Source: an uncultured Oscillospiraceae bacterium (GTDB taxonomy: Bacteria; Bacillota; Clostridia; Oscillospirales; Ruminococcaceae). Taken from it: a stretch of DNA of 28,060 nucleotides. The stretch is from positions 1 to 28,060 of the forward strand of contig CABUEI010000025.1 in the NCBI GenBank assembly GCA_902490585.1, read 5' to 3'. The position numbers and the translations under genes were made by a program. Below the pieces are notes generated by a model, which was not told where the DNA came from, did no database searches, and saw only the letters and a list, made by a program, of their open reading frames with translations. Below are positions 7,960 through 14,671 of the stretch, in pieces (position 1 is the stretch's first letter; each line of letters starts with the position of its first letter).

Positions 7960-8565
7960 ATGGAATTAAGTGAAAAATTACAAGAGTTGAGGAAAGAAAA
8001 AGGACTCACGCAGGAAGAACTTGCGGAAGCGTTATTTGTGTCTCGCACTGCAATTTCTAAGTGGGAATCCGGCAGAGGAGTTCCCAATATCGAGTCATTA
8101 AAAGCAATTTCAAAGTTTTTTTCAGTGTCAATAGATGAGTTATTGTCCGATGAAGAAATACTTAAAATTGCTGACGAGGATAATAAGCAAAAGGAAAAAC
8201 ATACAAGAGACTTAGTGTTTGGTTTACTCGATTGCAGTTTGATTATGTTTCTGTTTCTGCCTTTCTTTGGACAAAAGGGTGATGAGATTATAAAAGAGGT
8301 ATCTTTACTTTCGCTGACAGGTACCCCGCAGTATATCAAAATACCGTATTTAATTATTGTATTTGGAATTGTACTTACAGGTGTTTTGCTTCTCGCTCTA
8401 CAAAATTATGAAGCAGTGTTTTGGTTGAAACACAAACATCAAATATCCATTGTGTTAAGCACAGTTGCTACAATAGAATTTATGATAACACTTCAACCTT
8501 ATGCAGCCTTTTTCACTTTTGTTTTCTTGGCGATAAAGTCTCTGATGCTGATAAAATGGCGATGA
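7960..8565 (+). CDS. XRE-type regulator with C-terminal membrane segments
   Basis: 201 residues from ATG 7960, chosen because AAAAGGA (7944-7950) is 9 bases upstream; the ATG at 7951 would sit directly on it. Residues 1-60 are a classic HTH_XRE (LRKEKGLTQEELAEALFVSR, TAISKWESGRGVPN). After a charged linker (about 65-87) come three to four hydrophobic segments (about 90-103, 130-148, 160-195), so the DNA-binding domain is probably tethered to the membrane. The gene is clearly more AT-rich than lysS. The next gene, 108 bases on, is a PAP2-like membrane protein, so the two may form a unit. The target is unknown. Confidence 0.85.
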   Translation: MELSEKLQELRKEKGLTQEELAEALFVSRTAISKWESGRGVPNIESLKAISKFFSVSIDELLSDEEILKIADEDNKQKEKHTRDLVFGLLDCSLIMFLFLPFFGQKGDEIIKEVSLLSLTGTPQYIKIPYLIIVFGIVLTGVLLLALQNYEAVFWLKHKHQISIVLSTVATIEFMITLQPYAAFFTFVFLAIKSLMLIKWR

Positions 8566-8673
8566 TACGAAGCGTGTCGTCAATGTGACGGTGAAATTCT
8601 TTTCATTTTTATTCATTCCGCCTATATTGTAAACAGGCGAAAGCCAAATAATTATGGCAAAGGATTGATAAAA

Positions 8674-9339
8674 ATGAAAAAAGAAAAAAGTCAAAAAGTA
8701 TTGCTTTCAGGAATAGCAATGGTAGTGTTATTTATTTTGTGGACAGTGGCAATAAGCCTTATTGATGTTCAGCCCATCGGGCCACAAAACTCTTCTGTTG
8801 GATTTGCAACCTTGAACGGCTTTATCCACAGCCTGACAGGTGTGCATATGGCAATATATACCGTTACGGACTGGTTAGGACTGATACCGCTTTGCTTTAT
8901 TTTGGGATTTGCGTTGCTTGGACTTATACAGCTTATTAAAAGAAAAAGCTTATTCAAGGTCGATTCCAGTATTTTGGTGTTGGGAGCATTCTATATTGTT
9001 GTAATGGCGGCATATTTGTTTTTTGAATTTTATGTTGTCAATTACCGCCCGGTATTGATTAACGGTTTTCTTGAAGCTTCGTATCCATCATCGACAACCT
9101 TGCTTGTTATGTGTGTTATGCCGACAGCTGTTATGCAGCTAAACAGTAGAATTAGAAATACAAAAATGAAAAGAGCATTTGCCTTTGCTTTAATTGCATT
9201 TACTGCTTTTATGGTAATTGGCAGGTTGATATCCGGTGTTCATTGGATTACTGATATTATTGGCGGGGCAATTTTAAGTGCGGGTTTAGTGATGATTTAT
9301 TATAGTGTAACCACTCTTATTGCCCGACAGGAAAGATAA
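8674..9339 (+). CDS. PAP2-superfamily membrane phosphatase-like protein
   Basis: 221 residues from ATG 8674 with AAAGGA nine bases upstream; a TTG at 8665 is less likely. About five to six hydrophobic segments. PAP2 motifs are partly present: RP at 125-126, PSSTT at 138-142 in place of PSGH, and R184-x5-H190-x3-D194 (RLISGVHWITD). The usual His of PSGH, which assists catalysis, is replaced by Thr 141, while the nucleophile-type H190 and its partner D194 remain. Family members remove phosphate from lipid phosphates or undecaprenyl pyrophosphate. Activity here is uncertain. It is AT-rich like the preceding regulator and is closed by a terminator at 9365. Confidence 0.82.
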   Translation: MKKEKSQKVLLSGIAMVVLFILWTVAISLIDVQPIGPQNSSVGFATLNGFIHSLTGVHMAIYTVTDWLGLIPLCFILGFALLGLIQLIKRKSLFKVDSSILVLGAFYIVVMAAYLFFEFYVVNYRPVLINGFLEASYPSSTTLLVMCVMPTAVMQLNSRIRNTKMKRAFAFALIAFTAFMVIGRLISGVHWITDIIGGAILSAGLVMIYYSVTTLIARQER

Positions 9340-9364
9340 AATTCTAACTGAGGAATCACTTATT

Positions 9365-9402
9365 GACCTTGAGAGATATTTTCTCCCAAGGTCTTTCTTA
9401 TT
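9365..9402 (+). terminator. terminator after the PAP2-like gene
   Basis: GACCTTG (9365-9371) pairs with CAAGGTC (9387-9393), with GAGA/TCTC inside after one mismatch, followed by TTTCTTATT. Confidence 0.8.
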
Positions 9403-9474
9403 ATTCGCAAACTACACCAATCCCGATTTTCTCAATATAATTGGGATAATCACAAAGGAAGGGGTGGTTGTACT

Positions 9475-10332
9475 ATGACGGGCAGTTTAGCAAGCGTTCA
9501 TCCGGAGCTTATTCCTGAATGGTCAGAGAAGAACTTACCGCTAACGCCGGATAAGATAACCTTCGGTTCAAATAAAAGAGTGTGGTGGAAAGGTGCTTGC
9601 GGACACGAGTGGGAAACGAGCGTCAAAGCTCGTTCAAAGGGCGAGAAATGCCCGATATGCTCAGGAGCGAGAGTAATAGAGGGTATCAATGATTTAGCCA
9701 CATTGAAGCCCCTGTTGGCTCAGGAGTGGTCTAAAAAGAACAAATTAAAGCCTACCGAGGTATCTGTCGCTTCTCATAAGAAGATTATTTGGAAATGTAA
9801 ACACGGACACGAATGGGAAGCAAGCGTTAAAAGCAGAACGGTAAACGGCACAGGCTGTCCATACTGCTCACATAATAAAGTCCTTGCCGGATTCAATGAC
9901 CTTGCTTCACAGTATCCCGATATTGCTGCTGAATGGTCTGACAGAAATCTTCCGTTGCTGCCTACAATGGTAACAGCATTATTCGATTCTCCGTTTATGG
10001 TCAAAAAACATAAAAACAAAAAATGCACCCTGTTCACAGACAAAGTGCAGGATAAAAAGCTTGCCGAGAGCAAAGCGAGCCATTCGTCAAAGTATGAGCT
10101 CGACTGGGAATTTGTATATGAAAAGGGCAAGGACGAGTTTTATAATACATATACTCAGTGCGGTATCTGCAAGCTAGGCAAGAGAGAAAACTGCTTTGAA
10201 TTTGTTCCCTGCCTTTGCAATATGGACGAACGGAATTATCGCAACGAAGGCGGACAGCTCCACCGCACCAAAACGCTCGCACAGGGCGATGATTGTTGCG
10301 ATTTCCATGTTACAAGGATAGTACGCAAATAA
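9475..10332 (+). CDS. chimeric ORF: zinc-ribbon repeats fused to ATC-hydrolase-like C-terminus
   Basis: 285 residues; ATG 9475 follows AAGGAAGGGG. Residues 8-131 hold two repeats of the DUF4379 treble-clef type (HPELIPEWS..., W-x-C-x-x-x-H-E-W, C-P-x-C): ligands near C42, H44, C59, C62 and C108, H112, C128, C131. A third repeat begins at about 137 (NDLASQYPDIAAEWSDRNLP) but stops at about 168 before its Cys/His part. From L169 (about nt 9979) the sequence changes to LFDSPFM, then DWEFVYEKGKDEF, YTQCGICKL, FVPCLCNMDE, HRTKTLAQGDDCCDF, which I recognise as the C-terminal half of the L-2-amino-thiazoline-4-carboxylic acid (ATC) hydrolase family. That family's N-terminal half is missing. Two gene fragments therefore appear joined in frame, probably by deletion. 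It may be a pseudogene or a new fusion; the intact ribosome site and frame allow expression. Confidence 0.75.
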   Translation: MTGSLASVHPELIPEWSEKNLPLTPDKITFGSNKRVWWKGACGHEWETSVKARSKGEKCPICSGARVIEGINDLATLKPLLAQEWSKKNKLKPTEVSVASHKKIIWKCKHGHEWEASVKSRTVNGTGCPYCSHNKVLAGFNDLASQYPDIAAEWSDRNLPLLPTMVTALFDSPFMVKKHKNKKCTLFTDKVQDKKLAESKASHSSKYELDWEFVYEKGKDEFYNTYTQCGICKLGKRENCFEFVPCLCNMDERNYRNEGGQLHRTKTLAQGDDCCDFHVTRIVRK

Positions 10333-10388
10333 GTTGATTCATCGTCTTGCATATTTATATGTGAAAATCCGAAAAAGTAAACAGACCG

Positions 10389-10420
10389 AAAAGCGACTTG
10401 ATCACAAAGTCGCTTTTCTT
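10389..10420 (+). terminator. terminator after the chimeric ORF
   Basis: AAAAGCGACTT (10389-10399) pairs perfectly with AAGTCGCTTTT (10407-10417), loop GATCACA, followed by CTT. The A-run on the left arm makes it usable in both directions. Confidence 0.85.
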
Positions 10421-10447
10421 GACGTTTATCCAATATTCTGTTACAAT
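10419..10447 (+). promoter_or_regulatory. promoter of the GNAT gene
   Basis: TTGACG (10419-10424), 17-base spacer, TACAAT (10442-10447). It begins at the foot of the preceding terminator, 28 bases before the GNAT start codon. Confidence 0.7.
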
Positions 10448-10475
10448 TAAGCTATAACAAGAAAGCGGTGACGCA

Positions 10476-10958
10476 ATGAACAACATAACACTCCGCCAAT
10501 ACTCACCCACCGATATTACAGCCATTGCCGAGCTGTTCTATAATACCGTCCACACGGTAAACCGCCGTGACTATACCAACATACAACTTGACGCATGGGC
10601 AGACGGGAACATAGATCCTGAAAAATGGAACAACTCGTTTATTAGCAACATAACGGTAATAGCCGAAACTGACGGAATAATTGTCGGCTTCGGGGATATA
10701 ACACATGACGGCTATCTTGATAGGCTTTATGTCCACAAGGATTATCAGCATATCGGAATTGCAACGGCAATTTGCGATTACCTCGAAAGCAAAACAAATA
10801 CAGATAAGATAACCACCCACGCTTCAATCACCGCAAGACCGTTCTTTGAAAAGCGTGGTTATGTAACAGTTAAGGAACAACAGGTTATATGTCACGATGT
10901 CGCACTGACTAATTTTGTAATGGAAAAGCAGATACCAAAACACCCCTGCAAAGCATAA
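10476..10958 (+). CDS. GNAT-family N-acetyltransferase
   Basis: 160 residues, a usual single-domain GNAT length. ATG 10476 has GCGGTGA upstream (10465-10471). Strand and helix order fit GNAT: LRQYSPTDITAIAELFYNTV at the start, VIAETDGIIVGFGDI in the middle, and motif A LDRLYVHKDYQHIGIATAI, where Q91-x-x-G94-I-A96 is the acetyl-CoA pyrophosphate loop. It then has FFEKRGYVTVKEQ near the end, as in the YafP/YjaB-like branch. The substrate is not predictable. The last codons form the left arm of a terminator shared with the convergent gene. Confidence 0.9.
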   Translation: MNNITLRQYSPTDITAIAELFYNTVHTVNRRDYTNIQLDAWADGNIDPEKWNNSFISNITVIAETDGIIVGFGDITHDGYLDRLYVHKDYQHIGIATAICDYLESKTNTDKITTHASITARPFFEKRGYVTVKEQQVICHDVALTNFVMEKQIPKHPCKA

Positions 10959-10980
10959 TGCTAAGCAGGGGCACTTTTTT
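10943..10980 (+). terminator. terminator overlapping the GNAT stop
   Basis: CCCCTGC (10943-10949) pairs with GCAGGGG (10965-10971), followed by CAC and six T. The left arm and loop contain the last codons and stop of the GNAT gene. The convergent metallophosphatase ends five bases after the T-run. Confidence 0.88.
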
Positions 10981-10984
10981 GTTC

Positions 10985-11659
10985 TCAGATGATATCCCTG
11001 AACTTTTCGTATTCCTCAATCTTTATCGGATATCCGTTCTTGATCTGATAATATTTTTCCGTATCTGTATCATACATCAGCACGGGAATCTGACCGTTTG
11101 TCAGCACATCTCCGTCAATGTAATAATGACTTTTTCCGTCAAAGTAAATGTCGCAGAACGTTCTGTCATCGGCAATCTTCCCGGAGTAAATGTGTCCGGC
11201 AATAATATCTGCGCAGAACTCTCCTGTTTCGGCAGGGAATTTTTCAACGTATGTATGATCATCGGTATAGCTTTCCCAGCCCTCACCGTATTCTTCGCTT
11301 ACTCCTGCGTGGCAGAAAATCTGTGTGTCGGTGGTGTAATACAGCGGCAACCCCGATATGAAATCATAATATCTGTCGGTATCACAGCTTTCATCATCGT
11401 GTTCAAAAAGAGAATTGATACCGCAGTGTCCTTCAAGGTAGAATATTTCATGATTTCCCGCAAGAGCCACCACTTTGTCATAACCGTATTCCGCCTGTAA
11501 GTCCATGATTCGCTCCAGCACCTCTCGGCTTTCATCTCCGCCGTGAATATAATCCCCCAACAGAATCAGCATATTGTCACCAGACAGGTCAACATTTTCA
11601 AGTGCCTGCTCGAAAGCGTCAAGGCAACCGTGAATATCAGACATAGCATAGATTTTCAT
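10985..11659 (-). CDS. PPP-type metallophosphoesterase
   Basis: 224 residues from ATG 11659, which has AAAGGAG seven bases upstream; a TTG at 11677 would overlap that site. Metallophosphatase motifs in order: D8-x-H10 (MSDIHG), GDYIHGG (35-41), GNHE (68-71), then FCHAG and AGH. These hold the two-metal centre of the calcineurin/PPP superfamily. The canonical GDxxDRG is GDYIHGG here, so the phosphate-contacting Arg of the protein-phosphatase subgroup is missing. A small-molecule or nucleotide phosphatase is as likely as a protein phosphatase. It has its own promoter at 11713-11741 and is single-gene. Confidence 0.88.
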   Translation of the reverse strand: MKIYAMSDIHGCLDAFEQALENVDLSGDNMLILLGDYIHGGDESREVLERIMDLQAEYGYDKVVALAGNHEIFYLEGHCGINSLFEHDDESCDTDRYYDFISGLPLYYTTDTQIFCHAGVSEEYGEGWESYTDDHTYVEKFPAETGEFCADIIAGHIYSGKIADDRTFCDIYFDGKSHYYIDGDVLTNGQIPVLMYDTDTEKYYQIKNGYPIKIEEYEKFRDII

Positions 11660-11712
11660 AATTTTCTCCTTTGGCAAAAGGGTTTGTTATGTTTTATGGG
11701 ATAGGAATTGAT

Positions 11713-11741
11713 ATTATATCACGGCACATTTGAAAATGCAA
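11713..11741 (-). promoter_or_regulatory. promoter of the metallophosphatase gene
   Basis: On the minus strand: TTGCAT (11736-11741), 17-base spacer, TATAAT (11713-11718), about 53 bases before the start codon. Confidence 0.75.
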
Positions 11742-11744
11742 GTG

Positions 11745-11785
11745 TTTATAAAAAATAAAGTCACACGAAAATCGTGTGACTTTAT
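11745..11785 (-). terminator. terminator of tRNA-Ser
   Basis: On the minus strand a 13-bp perfect stem (11773-11785 with 11755-11767, core GTCACACG/CGTGTGAC, loop ATTTT) is followed by a run of T. It starts two bases after the tRNA CCA. Confidence 0.9.
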
Positions 11786-11786
11786 C

Positions 11787-11875
11787 TGGCGCAGACGGTG
11801 AGATTCGAACTCACGTGCGGTTGCCCGCAAACTGATTTCGAGTCAGCCCCGTTATGACCACTTCGATACGTCTGC
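11787..11875 (-). tRNA. tRNA-Ser (anticodon CGA)
   Basis: Minus-strand cloverleaf. Acceptor arms GCAGACG (11869-11875) and CGTCTGC (11791-11797) pair fully; the discriminator is G and CCA is encoded (11787-11789). The anticodon arm GCTGA/TCAGT carries loop CTCGAAA, giving anticodon CGA for codon UCG. The long variable arm (GCGG...CCGC) is typical of class II tRNA-Ser. The T arm has GTTCGAATC. Confidence 0.97.
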
Positions 11876-11913
11876 ATATATCATGCAATATCTTCCGATA
11901 TCGCAACGTAAAT

Positions 11914-11942
11914 ATTATACACTAAAACCGCCGCTTTGTCAA
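11914..11942 (-). promoter_or_regulatory. promoter of tRNA-Ser
   Basis: On the minus strand: consensus TTGACA (11937-11942), 17-base spacer, consensus TATAAT (11914-11919), about 38 bases before the mature tRNA 5' end. Confidence 0.88.
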
Positions 11943-11957
11943 TCACTTTTTACGCTT

Positions 11958-12221
11958 TCATGAACCGAAAGCTCTTACGATCATAATCAGCAACTTAAAT
12001 ACTGCCATTATATTAAGAGCACCGAGCAGTATGCTTACTACAGGCATATCCTGTATACAGATTACCGCAACTATAGCCAGTATCGCAATTATTACGATAA
12101 AAGCAAGTGATGTCAGCACGCAGCAGATAATTCTTAAAGGCTTCGGCAGTCTGTGGCTTGTGCTTGCCGCCATTCCCGCATCGAAAAGTATATCGCATAA
12201 CAGCTCTATAATGAGATCCAT
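11958..12221 (-). CDS. small membrane protein, partner of the XRE regulator
   Basis: 87 residues, not recognised as a named family. It has a short acidic/amphipathic start (MDLIIELLCDILFDAG), a Ser/Arg/Pro link, then two hydrophobic segments (about 30-53 and 61-82). It starts one base after the stop of the upstream regulator gene, and its AGGAGG ribosome site lies inside that gene's last codons, so translation is coupled. This strongly suggests joint function with the regulator, perhaps as a membrane sensor or anchor. Confidence 0.75.
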   Translation of the reverse strand: MDLIIELLCDILFDAGMAASTSHRLPKPLRIICCVLTSLAFIVIIAILAIVAVICIQDMPVVSILLGALNIMAVFKLLIMIVRAFGS

Positions 12222-12222
12222 A

Positions 12223-12750
12223 CTACTTTCCTCCTGCGATTTCCGATAGCTTCAGCGTTGCGTCAACGCTTATCTCACGGCTTTTGTAAATGCCTTTGTC
12301 TGCAAGTTCAAGCGCCTGCTTTGCATATTTTATCGCCGTTGTTTTGTTACCATCGTTCATAGCCTTGTCGGATAACGCAATACAGCAACGTGCAAGAATT
12401 GCCTGACCTTCGTCCTCAAATTCGCTTCCGATGAGCTTTTCCGTTTCACTTACACAGGCAAGATAATCGCATTGTGTGTACAGTCGTTTTGCGTTTATAA
12501 GCTGTTCGGCATTTTTGCCGGACTTTTCGGTATCCGGGATATCCGGCGTTTCGTCCGAAATCAGACTTCCTGCCGGCAGATCAAGCCGTCCTGCCAGATA
12601 TTCAAGCGTTTTTACCGACGGGCAGGCGTTACCGCTTTCTATACGGCTGAGCATATTTCTTGTGATAAATGTACCCACAAGTTCCGACTGCGTCATCTTT
12701 TTCGCAAGCCGTGCCGCTTTTATTCTTTTGCCGAGTTCTTCAGCGTTCAT
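12223..12750 (-). CDS. XRE-family regulator with TPR-like C-terminus
   Basis: 175 residues; ATG with AAGGAGTGA upstream on the minus strand. Residues 5-65 form an HTH_XRE domain (LGKRIKAARLAKKMTQSELV, TRNMLSRIESG). The rest is helical with alternating Ala/Leu patterns (AEQLINAKRLYTQCDYLACV, AIKYAKQALELADKG) that look like tetratricopeptide-type repeats, as in regulators that sense a ligand or peptide. It is divergent from a lipoprotein gene. Its own promoter and the lipoprotein promoter each carry the same 15-bp palindrome, which makes autoregulation plus control of the lipoprotein likely. Confidence 0.85.
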   Translation of the reverse strand: MNAEELGKRIKAARLAKKMTQSELVGTFITRNMLSRIESGNACPSVKTLEYLAGRLDLPAGSLISDETPDIPDTEKSGKNAEQLINAKRLYTQCDYLACVSETEKLIGSEFEDEGQAILARCCIALSDKAMNDGNKTTAIKYAKQALELADKGIYKSREISVDATLKLSEIAGGK

Positions 12751-12816
12751 ACTTTCACTCCTTCCGTATTAAAAATAATTTATACGGTTACGGATAATTA
12801 CCTTTATGTAACTGCT

Positions 12817-12875
12817 GTAAATTTAATTTACCTTTTTTATATTGATAGTTTAGCAGATACTCACAAAAAAATCAA
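12817..12875 (-). promoter_or_regulatory. promoter and palindromic operator of the XRE operon
   Basis: On the minus strand: TTGATT (12870-12875), 17-base spacer, TAAACT (12847-12852). Downstream lies the palindrome GTAAATT-x-AATTTAC at 12817-12831. It falls near +9 to +23 if transcription starts about seven bases after the -10, a position suited to repression. Confidence 0.7.
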
Positions 12876-12996
12876 GTATATTTACTGTGAAAATTCAATC
12901 TGCCGTCAATATTCGGTCGCATTTCTGCGTGTTACACAAAACAAGTGCCGACTTATTGTGCAAAATGCTTATTTTAAGTAAACGCAAAGATTGATA

Positions 12997-13043
12997 TTGA
13001 CATTTCGTTCAAATGTGCTATAATTAAGGTAAATTAAATTTAC
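12997..13043 (+). promoter_or_regulatory. promoter and palindromic operator of the lipoprotein gene
   Basis: Consensus TTGACA (12997-13002), 16-base spacer, consensus TATAAT (13019-13024). The palindrome GTAAATTAAATTTAC follows at 13029-13043, over the expected transcription start. It is the exact reverse complement of the copy at 12817-12831; the match extends to 18 bases (13026-13043 against 12817-12834). Confidence 0.82.
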
Positions 13044-13081
13044 ATAGCGAAATCTGCTATAAGCAGAAAGGACTAAACAAA

Positions 13082-13696
13082 TTGAAATTTTCATATATAA
13101 AAATGAAGAAAACCGCTTTAAGAGCAGTAGCCGTTATATGTACCGTTGCAGTAGCGATTGCAATGACTGCTTGCGGCAGTAAGGAAGAAACCTCGGTTGA
13201 ACATCTTTCTCCGAAACAGACGGTAGAGAGAATATTTACCCTCGCAAAGAACAAGGATTATGATACCCTTGCCGAGTATTGCCGCAGTTTCTCAAAAATG
13301 AGCATGGAGCTGTATTTCACAGATACAAATACAGATTATGATGCAAAGTGGCTCCCACGGTACTCTGATACATTAGCCTCTATATTTGAAAATTATGTCA
13401 CATACGACAACCTCACCGAAGAAGCTGATACAGTCGGCAGAACCGGTAGCGTTACAGGTACGTTTACCGCTCTTGATATGGAAAAGTTCAACGAAAAAAC
13501 CGACTCGAAAATCAACGCCGAATTCAAGAACGATTTCAACGCACAGATGGATTATATAGACAGTATCATCGGTGACAAGGAATTCAAGTCTAAAGAGTTC
13601 GAATACACAATCGAGTTCAAGTACATAAACGACCAATGGACACTGACCGACAAGAATTTTCTTATCCTTCTGACGCTCGGATATTACAATAAATGA
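13082..13696 (+). CDS. small lipoprotein with NTF2-like region
   Basis: 204 residues from TTG 13082, preferred because AGAAAGGA (13065-13072) is nine bases upstream. ATG 13103 would give a classic short lipoprotein signal (MKKTALRAVAVICTVAVAIA) but has no ribosome site; either start is possible. A hydrophobic signal ends in the lipobox AMTAC-GS, so Cys is lipidated and the protein is held on the outer face of the membrane. The mature part begins LSPKQTVERIFTLAKNKDYD and ends with IEFKYINDQWTLTDK, like small DUF4878/NTF2-like secreted proteins. The exact role is unknown. It is expressed from a strong promoter with an operator shared with the divergent XRE operon. Confidence 0.8.
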   Translation: MKFSYIKMKKTALRAVAVICTVAVAIAMTACGSKEETSVEHLSPKQTVERIFTLAKNKDYDTLAEYCRSFSKMSMELYFTDTNTDYDAKWLPRYSDTLASIFENYVTYDNLTEEADTVGRTGSVTGTFTALDMEKFNEKTDSKINAEFKNDFNAQMDYIDSIIGDKEFKSKEFEYTIEFKYINDQWTLTDKNFLILLTLGYYNK

Positions 13697-13949
13697 TATA
13701 CGATTTGTAAAACGGTGTCGAAATATACTGATTGTTATCGGGGATTTAAAGAAAATGTCGCAAATCCGCATTATTCCGTAGCATTTGCATAGAATAACAA
13801 TTCCGCATAACAAAGCGGAATAACAGAAAAGTAAATATACAAATCGTAAATTGCGCGGTTGTTTCAACGAATAGTAAACGTAAAAACGACGATATAACGA
13901 TATATTGTTCATAAAAATAGTTTTATATGAAATTGAAAGGGTGAAAGAT
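13697..13949. other. gap with overlapping inverted repeats
   Basis: No gene is visible. ATTCCGC (13800-13806) pairs with GCGGAAT (13815-13821). A nearby ATTATTC/GAATAA pair (about 13770-13797) offers an alternative fold. No T-run follows, so this is not a standard terminator. The nfeD ribosome site GAAAGGGTG is at 13935-13943. Confidence 0.5.
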
Positions 13950-14633
13950 ATGTTTGAATGGTGGAATTCGCTCGGTATTACAATGCAGGTCTTTTACTGC
14001 ATAGCCATACCCGCAACGCTTATTATAGTGATACAGACTATCCTGCTTATGATAGGTATAGGTCACGGAGGAGAGGGCGTTGAGTTCAGCGACACGAGCG
14101 GAATAGACGGTCTTGGAGATGTTCCCGATATGCCTGCGGATATACCGACGGATATGCCGGGAGCACACGCAATAGACGGTTGTGAACATACTGCAATCGG
14201 CGATGGCTCGAATCCGGCGGACTTCGGCACAATGCAGCTTTTCACATTGCAGGGAATTATGACATTCCTGTGCGTATTCGGCTGGACGGGTGTTATATGT
14301 ACCTCGCTCGGACTTCACGTTGCGATAGCTATACTAATTGCGCTTGTGCTGGGATTCCTTGCAATGCTCGGAGTTGCAAAGGTGCTTCAGCTTACAAGAA
14401 AGCTCACTCAGGACGGAAGCCTTGACGTGCGCAGACTGCTCGGTGAAAAGGGCAGGGTATATATCCCGATTCCCGCAAATGAAAGCGGAGAGGGAAAGGT
14501 GACAATAGCGGCAGGAGAGCGTTTCATAGAGCTTTCGGCTGTCACCGATGAACAGGAAGCAATCCCCACGGGAACGCAGGTGCGGATAATAGACGTGCGT
14601 GGCGATGTCGTGGCGGTTGAAAAGGATAAATAA
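13950..14633 (+). CDS. NfeD-like membrane protein (flotillin partner)
   Basis: 227 residues; the start at 13950 is set by GAAAGGGTG at 13935-13943, since the longer frame from 13905 has no ribosome site. One membrane segment near 11-36 is followed by a Gly/Asp/Pro-rich stretch exposed outside or inside (about 40-95), two more membrane segments (about 100-145), and a C-terminal OB-fold of the NfeD family (GEKGRVYIPIPANESGEGKV to the end). The flotillin gene follows 38 bases later, the same pairing as YuaF-YuaG (NfeD-FloT) in Bacillus. It should work with flotillin in organising membrane microdomains. Confidence 0.9.
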   Translation: MFEWWNSLGITMQVFYCIAIPATLIIVIQTILLMIGIGHGGEGVEFSDTSGIDGLGDVPDMPADIPTDMPGAHAIDGCEHTAIGDGSNPADFGTMQLFTLQGIMTFLCVFGWTGVICTSLGLHVAIAILIALVLGFLAMLGVAKVLQLTRKLTQDGSLDVRRLLGEKGRVYIPIPANESGEGKVTIAAGERFIELSAVTDEQEAIPTGTQVRIIDVRGDVVAVEKDK

Positions 14634-14671
14634 GCAATAAAGCAATTTCTAAGTTACAGGAGGAAATATTC

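Noticed and set aside
10985..11500. Overlapping plus-strand frame opposite the metallophosphatase
   Set aside because: The minus-strand frame has all metallophosphatase motifs, a ribosome site and a promoter. The plus-strand frame has none.
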